10,737 nucleotides of DNA. Origin: JBDTLH01 sp039934875 (lineage in GTDB: Bacteria > Acidobacteriota > Terriglobia > Terriglobales > Acidobacteriaceae). Positions 5,303 through 10,737 of this stretch are shown piece after piece. How positions within the stretch are numbered: the first letter of the stretch is position 1; the number at the start of each line of letters is the position of its first letter. Below the pieces are notes generated by a model, which had not been told where the DNA came from, did no database searches, and saw only the letters and a list, made by a program, of their open reading frames with translations. The stretch spans positions 1 through 10,737 of the forward strand of contig JBDTLH010000173.1 of NCBI GenBank assembly GCA_039934875.1. The letters run 5' to 3'. Both the position numbers and the translations under genes were made by a program.

Positions 5303-7612
5303 GTGGCGATTATTCCACAATCCGGTAAGTCATCGTTCGAGGGTTCCATCGAACGAACGGACAGCAGCCAGCGCCGTAATGCGGTGATCGTGCTCGGGGT
5401 AATGATCGTGCTGCTGTTCGGGGCGCTGTTTTCGCAGGCGGCGTTCAATTTGAAGTTCCTGCAGCCGGACTCCAACCAGCAGACCTATGTGTTCGCGGGA
5501 CTTTCGGCGGTCATCTTTCTGCTGTTCGTGGCGCTCACGTTCGTGCTTATCCGCAACCTGCTGAAACTGTATGCGGAAGCAAAGGGCGGAGTGATGGGAT
5601 CACGCTTTCGCACCAAGATGGTTACAGGAGCGCTGCTGCTTTCCATCACCCCGATTATTTTTCTGTTCTTCTTTGCCTATTCGCTGATGGGGCATTCGAT
5701 CGATAAGTGGTTTTCCCGTCCGGTGGAAGAGCTGCGGCAGGATTCTTTGTCAATTGCTACGCTGCTGCAAAATTACGCGGTGCAGAACGCTAAAGCGGAG
5801 GCCAGTTCGCTGGCGGATTCGCCCGAAGCGAAGCGGGCGTTTGAGACCGACAATTTCACTCCGTTAAAGTCGGAGATGCGCAAGCATGACGCCACGTTGC
5901 AGGGCGGATTCGCTATTGCGCTCAAGAACGATGAGGTGGTCGCCACGTATCACGCTCCGGCCGCGTGGAATGAACTGCGGGCGACTTTGCGTACCCATAC
6001 GGGGCAGGGAACTACACTACAGACGCTGAAATCACCGGACGGGCGCGATTATTTCTTCGCCCAGGCGCCTGAGCCCAAATATGTGGGCGGGGCTGCGGCG
6101 ATTGTGGTGGGAATTCCTATTCCGGCGGAGTTTTTTGCCACAGTCAGCAAATCGGAGGTGAGCCAGCAGCGCTACTACGAGTTGTGGAAGTCCAGGAAGC
6201 AGGTGAGGCAGTTCTACATGATGCTGCTCTCGCTGATCACGGCAGCGGTGCTGTTTGCGGCGACCTGGCTTTCGATGTTCATCTCGCGGCTGGTGACGCG
6301 TCCGGTGGCGGCGTTGGCGACGGCGGCGCAGGAGCTTTCACGGGGCAATCTCGACTACCGGATTGAATATGAGAGCGGCGATGAATTGGGCGAGCTGATC
6401 CATCGCTTCAATCACATGGCGGAGGAGATACAGGCAAACCGGAAGCAGCTTGAAGCGTCGCGCAATGAAATCGAGCAGCGGCGCACCCAGATAGAGACCA
6501 TTCTCGAGAGTATTCCTACCGGTGTGCTCAGCGTGGACGAAGGGGGCAGAGTGGCGTTGCTCAATGGCGCGTTCACCCGCATGTTTGGGACATCGGGGGG
6601 GGTGCAGATCGGGGGACTGTGGACCAGCGCCTTCACCGCCGGCACCATCACTGAGATCAAACGCCTGATGAGGCGCGCCGATCGCATGGGCGTCGCCGGA
6701 GCGCAATTGGAGATCGAGCGCGACCGGAACAAAGATGGCGAGCCGGAGAAATTTCAGGACCTTGACCGGGAGCGGTATCGCGATAAAGACAAAGAGGCGG
6801 TGGATGTTGCCCTCACTGTGGCGTCGCTCTCCAACTCGGGAGCGCGCTATAGCGGAGGGCACGTGATCGTCTTTGAGGATTTCAGCGATCTGCTCAAGGC
6901 GCAGAAGCAGGCGGCGTGGCAGGAGGTAGCACGGCGTGTCGCCCATGAGATCAAGAATCCGCTCACGCCGATTTCGCTCTCCGCCGAGCGCATCAATCGT
7001 TATCTGGATCGGGGGGCGCTCGACGCCACTGCTACAGGCGTGGTGCGCAACTGTGCCAGTGCTATCTCCGCCAACGTGGAGACGGTGCGGCGACTGGTGA
7101 ATGAGTTCTCTTCGATGGCACAATTTCCCGCGCCGCGCCCAGTAGAGACCGACGTGAATACCGTGGTGAAGAGCGCGCTAGCGATGTTTGATGGCAGACT
7201 TGCGGGCATCCGTCTCCGTTTACGCCTGGACGCCAACCTGCCGTTGGTGCTGGCCGATGCCGAAGGGCTGAAACGCGTGGTGGCAAACCTGGTGGATAAC
7301 GCCGCCGAAGCAATGACGGACTCATTGATGAAGGAGCTTACCGTCTCTTCGGCGCTGCTGACGGGCAAAGTGATGGATGCGGTGGAGATTGCGGTCGCGG
7401 ACACGGGTACGGGCATTACTCCGGAGATCAAGCAGAAGCTGTTCCTGCCGTACTTCTCTACCAAGAACCGGGGTACAGGATTAGGGCTCGCGATTGTCAG
7501 CCGCATCGTCGAAGAGCACCAGGGAAGCGTACGAGTGGAAGAGAATTTGCCGGCGGGAGCGCGGTTCATTGTGGAGCTGCCGGTGGCGGCGGGAGTTTAC
7601 AGTTTGCCGTGA
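5303..7612 (+). CDS. ntrY: NtrY-type membrane sensor histidine kinase
   Basis: This is a bifunctional-type sensor kinase paired with the NtrX-like regulator downstream. Numbering from the upstream GTG at 5252 (the chosen start is residue 18): membrane segments near 44-64, 79-104 and 124-146, an extracytoplasmic sensor region (about 150-318), a fourth segment (322-345), a HAMP linker (346-398), a coiled coil, a PAS domain (about 412-545), then HisKA with the phosphorylated His in VAHEIKNPLTP (H565), and the ATPase domain with N box NLVDNAAEAM (N683), G1 DTGTGI (717-722), F box FLPYFSTK and G2 GTGLGL (741-746). This order matches NtrY. I chose the GTG at 5303 because the TATAAT lies just ahead of it; the frame opens further to 5252 without support. 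The PAS domain has a charged insert (489-518). The C-terminal codons run into a heptamer repeat. The signal sensed is unknown; nitrogen control is by family name only. Confidence 0.9.
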   Translation: MAIIPQSGKSSFEGSIERTDSSQRRNAVIVLGVMIVLLFGALFSQAAFNLKFLQPDSNQQTYVFAGLSAVIFLLFVALTFVLIRNLLKLYAEAKGGVMGSRFRTKMVTGALLLSITPIIFLFFFAYSLMGHSIDKWFSRPVEELRQDSLSIATLLQNYAVQNAKAEASSLADSPEAKRAFETDNFTPLKSEMRKHDATLQGGFAIALKNDEVVATYHAPAAWNELRATLRTHTGQGTTLQTLKSPDGRDYFFAQAPEPKYVGGAAAIVVGIPIPAEFFATVSKSEVSQQRYYELWKSRKQVRQFYMMLLSLITAAVLFAATWLSMFISRLVTRPVAALATAAQELSRGNLDYRIEYESGDELGELIHRFNHMAEEIQANRKQLEASRNEIEQRRTQIETILESIPTGVLSVDEGGRVALLNGAFTRMFGTSGGVQIGGLWTSAFTAGTITEIKRLMRRADRMGVAGAQLEIERDRNKDGEPEKFQDLDRERYRDKDKEAVDVALTVASLSNSGARYSGGHVIVFEDFSDLLKAQKQAAWQEVARRVAHEIKNPLTPISLSAERINRYLDRGALDATATGVVRNCASAISANVETVRRLVNEFSSMAQFPAPRPVETDVNTVVKSALAMFDGRLAGIRLRLRLDANLPLVLADAEGLKRVVANLVDNAAEAMTDSLMKELTVSSALLTGKVMDAVEIAVADTGTGITPEIKQKLFLPYFSTKNRGTGLGLAIVSRIVEEHQGSVRVEENLPAGARFIVELPVAAGVYSLP

Positions 7613-7659
7613 ACCATGACCATAGACCATAGACCATAAACCGATGAACCAATGAACAG
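7596..7659 (+). repeat. Heptanucleotide tandem array across the ntrY stop and ntrX start
   Basis: Nine consecutive units of 6-8 nt fit the pattern TRRACCA: TTTACAG, TTTGCCG, TGAACCA, TGACCA, TAGACCA (twice), TAAACCGA, TGAACCAA and TGAACAG. The ntrY TGA (7610-7612) opens the third unit and the ntrX ATG (7652-7654) spans the last junction, so the whole ntrY-ntrX gap is repeat. There is no Shine-Dalgarno site before ntrX. TTTACAGTTT and the reverse complement of CCGTGAAC also occur at 1861-1889. Confidence 0.8.
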
Positions 7660-9022
7660 TATCCTGATCATCGATGACGAAGCTGAAATCCGCAAGAGCC
7701 TGAGCGGAGTGCTAGAAGATGAAGGCTACTCCGTCTCTTCGGCGGACTCTGCCGAGTCATGCCTGGCGTTGCTGGGGAGAAAGAGCTTCGATCTTGTCTT
7801 GCTCGATATATGGCTGCCGGGGCCCGGGATGGACGGGCTGGAGTGTCTGGACAAGATCAAGAGCGATGCGGCGCAGGAGAACGCGCCGGAGGTGGTCATG
7901 ATTTCGGGGCATGGCAGCATTGAGACAGCCGTGCGCGCCACCAAGATGGGCGCCTTCGACTTTCTGGAAAAGCCGCTGTCTCTGGAGCGCACGCTGATCG
8001 TGGTCAAGAATGCGGTGGATGCCAAGAAGTTGCGCGAAGAAAATCGCGAGCTGAAGCGGCAGCAGAGCAAGGGCGCGGGAACCATCGTCGGCGACAGCAT
8101 TCCCATGAAGGCGTTACGCCAGCAGATCGGGTTGATGGCGCCGAGCAACGGAAGGGTGTTGATCTACGGCGAATCGGGCAGCGGCAAGGAGCTGGTGGCG
8201 CACGCCATCCATCAGCAGAGCACGCGAAAGGGAAATCTTTACGTCGAGGTAAACTGCGCCGCCATCCCCGAAGATTTTATCGAGGCGGAGCTCTTCGGCA
8301 CTCGTAGGGGAGCAGTGGCTGGCGGACCCCAGGAGAAGACGGGGAAATTTGAGCGCGCCGATGGCGGCACTCTGTTTCTCGATGAAGTGGGCGATATGAG
8401 CTTGAAGACGCAGTCGAAGGTGCTGCGCACATTGGATGAACAGCGCTTGACGCCGGTGGGCAGCGATGACGAGATTACCGTGGACGTGCGCGTGGTCGCG
8501 GCCACCAATAAAGATCTCGAAGAGGAGATCGCGCGGGGCAACTTCCGAGAAGACCTTTTTTACCGGCTGAATGTGGTGCCGTTTTTTGTTCCCCCGTTGC
8601 GCGAGCGCAAAGAAGACATACCCCTGCTCGCAAAATATTTTCTGAAAGAAATCTCCGCCGAATATGGGCGCAAACCGCGCGAGATCACGGACGAGGCCAT
8701 CGACAGTCTGATGCGCTATTCGTGGCCGGGCAATGTGAGAGAGTTACGCAATGTAATCGAGCGCATGGTGATCATGAATCCGCTGGCCGGGAAGCTCGAC
8801 CGCAAGCACTTGCCGACGCTGGTGCAACGCGATTCAGGGCGCAGACCGGCGCAGGAGTTTTCCACGTTGCATGAGGCACGCGCCGCCTATGAGCGCGATT
8901 ATATCCTGCGTAAGATGGAAGAGAACCACGGCAACATCAGCCGTACCGCCGAAGTTCTCGGCCTGGAGCGCAGCCACATGTATCGCAAGATGCGCGCGCT
9001 GAATATATCAGTGAAGGAGTGA
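7652..9022 (+). CDS. ntrX: NtrX-type response regulator with degenerate GAFTGA loop
   Basis: The 456-residue product has a receiver domain (1-120) with phosphorylation site D52 in LLDIWLPG and the conserved K107, a linker helix (121-140), a sigma-54-type AAA+ domain (about 146-372) and a Fis-type helix-turn-helix (about 415-452, NISRTAEVLGLERSHMYRKM). Walker A is GESGSGKE (173-180), Walker B GGTLFLDEVGDM (238-249), and the arginine-finger region is FREDLFYRLNV (298-308). The loop that contacts sigma-54, normally GAFTGA, reads GAVAGG (220-225): the key Phe and Thr are both lost. NtrX proteins of some alphaproteobacteria also lack this motif and act without sigma-54, so this one may too (inference). 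It follows ntrY by 39 nt, with the start in a repeat array and no ribosome binding site, and is convergent with the TonB-family gene. Confidence 0.92.
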   Translation: MNSILIIDDEAEIRKSLSGVLEDEGYSVSSADSAESCLALLGRKSFDLVLLDIWLPGPGMDGLECLDKIKSDAAQENAPEVVMISGHGSIETAVRATKMGAFDFLEKPLSLERTLIVVKNAVDAKKLREENRELKRQQSKGAGTIVGDSIPMKALRQQIGLMAPSNGRVLIYGESGSGKELVAHAIHQQSTRKGNLYVEVNCAAIPEDFIEAELFGTRRGAVAGGPQEKTGKFERADGGTLFLDEVGDMSLKTQSKVLRTLDEQRLTPVGSDDEITVDVRVVAATNKDLEEEIARGNFREDLFYRLNVVPFFVPPLRERKEDIPLLAKYFLKEISAEYGRKPREITDEAIDSLMRYSWPGNVRELRNVIERMVIMNPLAGKLDRKHLPTLVQRDSGRRPAQEFSTLHEARAAYERDYILRKMEENHGNISRTAEVLGLERSHMYRKMRALNISVKE

Positions 9023-9028
9023 GGAGGG

Positions 9029-9109
9029 CTGAGCGAGTCACGAGTCACGGGCTGAAGCGAGTCACGGACTTTTGTAGCTCGTTAGCTCGTGACCCCTTCG
9101 CTCGCTCAG
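9029..9109. repeat. Repeat with inverted symmetry between convergent ntrX and tonB
   Basis: CGAGTCA occurs at 9034-9040, 9041-9047 and 9058-9064, and TAGCTCGT-like units follow at 9076-9090. Arms pair: CTGAGCGAG (9029-9037) with CTCGCTCAG (9101-9109), and GTCACGAG (9037-9044) with CTCGTGAC (9086-9093). The large hairpin ends in the TonB stop codon (9106-9108). Its place between two converging genes suggests a two-way transcription end, but there is no T-run after the stem on either strand, so a classical intrinsic terminator is not shown. Confidence 0.6.
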
Positions 9110-10131
9110 TACAAGTGGAAATTGATCTCGAAGTTGCTCATCACTGCGACCGGATGTCCATCCTTCTGGGCTGGCTTAAACAGCCACTTGCGCAGCGCTT
9201 CGACCGCCTTTTCATCAAGGCCCAGGCCAAGCCCCCGGATGACTTTGATGTTGGTGGTGTGCCCACTCTGGTCCACTACTGCTTGCAACACCACTACACC
9301 CTGATACTTGGCTTTGCGCGCCTCTTCTGAGAACTCAGGATCGACTTGGCGGATCACCTCCGGCGCCGAAACGCCGTTGCCTACGCGAAAGACGCCGCCA
9401 CCGGTGTTGCCACCTCGTCCGTTGCCCAGGCCGGAGCCACTGCCGATTCCGACGCCACCGCCTGCACCAGATCCGATGCCGCCGTTGGAACCGACACCGT
9501 TAGATGCGGGACCAACGATGGTGCTCTTGGGATCACCCAGTGTAGGGATATTGGTCGCCAGATGGGGGTCCTGTTGTAAGGTGATGGTCGGCTCCACAGC
9601 AAGCTTCGGGTGTTCATTTCTCACCACCACCGTAGGCGGAGTGATCTGCTCATCCAGCGTCACCTTGGGCAAGTGTCCTTTGGGCGCCTGGATCAGGCTA
9701 CGATCACCGCCGCCGCCGCCGCCGCCCATGGCGGGAGCTTTCAATTTAGGGGTGACCGGCACATATTCAGAGATCGGAGGCATCACGAGCGGGGTGTTAT
9801 CCACGACTTGAACCTGCTTGGTGACCACCTTCGCGCCCCAGATGGTAAAACCAATGATCGCTGCAATGGCTATCGCGTGGATTGCGAGCGACAGTCCCGA
9901 CGCAGTCTTAGTATTGTCGTACTCACCCCAGATGTTCTTAACCGCTACCGGGCGGGAGGTCAGCCTTAGAGGCGGCAACTTCTCGGGGAAGAAGAAATCG
10001 CGCAAATTGCTCTTCAGCGAGTGAAACAGTGATTCTTCGGAGTTCGCAATGAGCAGGTTCGGCCCTGCCGCCTGAGGCGGCGTCCGAATCTCCAAATCCG
10101 ATGGTGGAGCTACTAACAGTTGGTTTCCCAT
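9106..10131 (-). CDS. TonB-family protein with cytoplasmic N-terminal extension
   Basis: TonB-family proteins span the inner membrane and pass proton-motive energy from ExbB/ExbD to outer-membrane receptors. The 341-residue product has an unusual soluble N-terminal part (1-76, including SLKSNLRDFFFPEKLPPLRLTSRP), one membrane segment (about 78-100), a Pro/Val-rich periplasmic stretch, a run of seven Gly (136-142), a Gly/Ser/Asn-rich linker (about 206-247) and the TonB C-terminal domain (about 258-341) with SAPEVIRQVDPEFSEEARK, GVVVLQAVVDQSG and ALRKWLFKPA. Classical TonB has a Pro-Lys/Pro-Glu linker and starts with the membrane segment, so this is a different branch, of a kind common in Acidobacteriota. 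The ATG is preceded by GAAGAAG, a moderate ribosome binding site. No exbB or exbD is in the window, so the partner is unknown. It is transcribed away from ileS. Confidence 0.87.
   Translation of the reverse strand: MGNQLLVAPPSDLEIRTPPQAAGPNLLIANSEESLFHSLKSNLRDFFFPEKLPPLRLTSRPVAVKNIWGEYDNTKTASGLSLAIHAIAIAAIIGFTIWGAKVVTKQVQVVDNTPLVMPPISEYVPVTPKLKAPAMGGGGGGGDRSLIQAPKGHLPKVTLDEQITPPTVVVRNEHPKLAVEPTITLQQDPHLATNIPTLGDPKSTIVGPASNGVGSNGGIGSGAGGGVGIGSGSGLGNGRGGNTGGGVFRVGNGVSAPEVIRQVDPEFSEEARKAKYQGVVVLQAVVDQSGHTTNIKVIRGLGLGLDEKAVEALRKWLFKPAQKDGHPVAVMSNFEINFHLY
9707..9726. repeat. CCG trinucleotide tract within the TonB-family gene
   Basis: Six CCG units plus CC encode most of the seven-glycine run (residues 136-142) of the TonB-family protein. 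The unit is a multiple of three, so slippage would change linker length without a frameshift. Confidence 0.7.
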
Positions 10132-10305
10132 AATCTTCTTCGACCCGGCCTCGCCTGTTGCCCGCTGATCCGATGATCAGGAACGCACATATAAAAGATG
10201 ATCGCCCCACCCAGTCAGTTGCTTTCTATTCGCCAGCAACTCAGATTCAGAATATACGCCATACTTACGCGCAATCACAGTCACATTCACGAGCTACTGT
10301 TATTA

Positions 10306-10347
10306 GATACACTTCGTGTACAAATGTCTCGTTACGAAAGTTGTATC
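10306..10347. promoter_or_regulatory. Paired operator-like inverted repeats
   Basis: GATACACTTCGTGTAC (10306-10321) contains a near-perfect palindrome TACAC-TTC-GTGTA (10308-10320). The sequence GTTACGAAAGTTGTATC (10331-10347) is, on the other strand, a variant of the same site (GATACA.CTT.CGT..AC). The two are separated by 9 nt and face each other, as in a binding site for a dimeric regulator or in a longer stem-loop. It is closer to ileS but could control the TonB-family gene; the protein is unknown. Confidence 0.4.
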
Positions 10348-10419
10348 TCGATGATTAATTAGCTTCCCCCAGGTTGTGCCGGGGCGCCGGCGACCGACGA
10401 CTCGGCACGATGAGGCGGT

Positions 10420-10425
10420 TATAAT
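10420..10425 (+). promoter_or_regulatory. -10 box for ileS
   Basis: A perfect TATAAT lies 30 nt before the proposed ileS start. At 17-nt spacing the -35 position reads ACGACT, matching three of six TTGACA positions. The predicted transcript start near 10432 leaves a short leader containing GAGGAG (10442-10447). Confidence 0.55.
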
Positions 10426-10455
10426 CAAAGTTTCAACCCTCGAGGAGACAACCGT

Positions 10456-10737
10456 TTGCGCCCCGCCGGAGCTGAACTTGTGAAGTTGAAGGACACCCTG
10501 AACCTTCCTAAAACAGATTTTCCCATGAAGGCAAACCTCGCCCAGAATGAGCCCAAACGCCTGGAAAAGTGGGAAGAACTGGGAATTTATCCGCGTATTC
10601 GCGAAGTGCGCGCCGGCGCGCCACAGTACATTCTGCACGATGGGCCGCCCTATGCCAACGGTCCGATTCACCTGGGCCATGCGCTCAACAAGTGTCTAAA
10701 AGATTTTGTGGTGAAGTCGAAGACCATGGCGGGCTTC
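10456..10737 (+). CDS. ileS: Isoleucyl-tRNA synthetase, N-terminal part (partial)
   Basis: IleRS charges tRNA-Ile with isoleucine in the cytoplasm. Only about 94 residues are in the window; the gene continues past the right edge. The sequence LKDTLNLPKTDFPMKANLAQNEP is the usual start of bacterial IleS, followed by RLEKWEELGIYPRIRE and the class I ATP-binding region HDGPPYANGPIHLGHALN with the HIGH motif as HLGH, then KDFVVKSKTMAGF. Two starts are possible: TTG at 10456, with GAGGAG eight bases upstream and a TATAAT ahead, or GTG at 10480, with GGAG eight bases upstream and an N-terminus (KLKDTLNLP) closer to the family. I give the outer one. It is divergent from the TonB-family gene. Confidence 0.93.
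   Translation, partial: MRPAGAELVKLKDTLNLPKTDFPMKANLAQNEPKRLEKWEELGIYPRIREVRAGAPQYILHDGPPYANGPIHLGHALNKCLKDFVVKSKTMAGF

Larger units (their letters stand above)
10132..10455. other. Intergenic region between the divergent TonB-family gene and ileS
   Basis: No gene is supported in this 324-nt stretch. It holds several symmetric elements: AGTTGCT (10217-10223) with AGCAACT (10235-10241), an 11-nt loop; the site pair described at 10306-10347; and GTGCCG (10376-10381) with CGGCAC (10403-10408) just upstream of the ileS -10 box. On the minus strand TATATT (10251-10256) could be a -10 for the TonB-family gene, but no -35 fits. I see no tRNA and no T-box (no tRNA-like leader pattern) before ileS. 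Confidence 0.5.

Noticed and set aside
6338..7123. 261-residue open frame on the minus strand within ntrY
   Set aside because: Lies opposite the PAS and HisKA regions, which have clear kinase motifs on the plus strand; composition is antisense-like.
10132..10455. T-box riboswitch or tRNA gene before ileS
   Set aside because: I find no T-box core pattern and no tRNA cloverleaf with a CCA end or TTCGA arm, and the predicted leader after the TATAAT is only about 24 nt.

Overview
The window looks like a chromosomal housekeeping segment from a GC-rich, diderm bacterium, most likely an Acidobacteriota (Terriglobia-type). Reasons: LPS-assembly lipoprotein LptE and a TonB-family protein imply an outer membrane; the TonB protein has a soluble N-terminal extension and a Gly-rich linker; an NtrY/NtrX pair sits divergently from phosphatidylethanolamine genes; the ORFs have a GC-rich third position. 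The lineage call is inference from gene style; I could not run a search.

Left block (about 1-5160), nearly all on the minus strand and read right to left: psd -> pssA -> Asd/ArgC-like protein -> lptE -> holA -> ybaB. The first four genes are tightly packed: psd/pssA overlap by 1 nt, pssA and the Asd-like gene are 26 nt apart, and the Asd-like gene and lptE overlap by 4 nt (ATGA). holA and ybaB follow after larger gaps. The products cover membrane lipid synthesis (PssA makes phosphatidylserine, Psd decarboxylates it to phosphatidylethanolamine), outer-membrane LPS assembly (LptE), the clamp-loader delta subunit (HolA) and a nucleoid-associated protein (YbaB). The Asd-like protein lacks the catalytic cysteine. 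Beyond ybaB lies a decayed C-terminal fragment of an NTF2/SnoaL-like protein and, at the very edge, perhaps the end of a plus-strand gene.

Middle block (5170-9022), plus strand: a membrane NtrY-type histidine kinase and its NtrX-type response regulator. The AAA+ domain of the regulator has a strongly altered GAFTGA loop (GAVAGG), so sigma-54 activation is doubtful. The divergent psd/ntrY region has two perfect TATAAT boxes almost abutting the start codons, with a heptanucleotide repeat array between them.

Right block: a TonB-family gene on the minus strand, convergent with ntrX, then a 324-nt intergenic region with inverted repeats, then the 5' end of ileS on the plus strand, cut by the window edge.

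The most unusual structural signal is a set of four degenerate tandem arrays with a period of about 7 nt, in four different gaps (about 1861-1883, 5170-5240, 7596-7659, 9029-9109). Each has its own unit, but several units share a TRRC-like core. They run into gene ends: the ntrY stop codon and the ntrX start codon both lie inside one array. I see no CRISPR array, insertion sequence, tRNA, rRNA or defence system.
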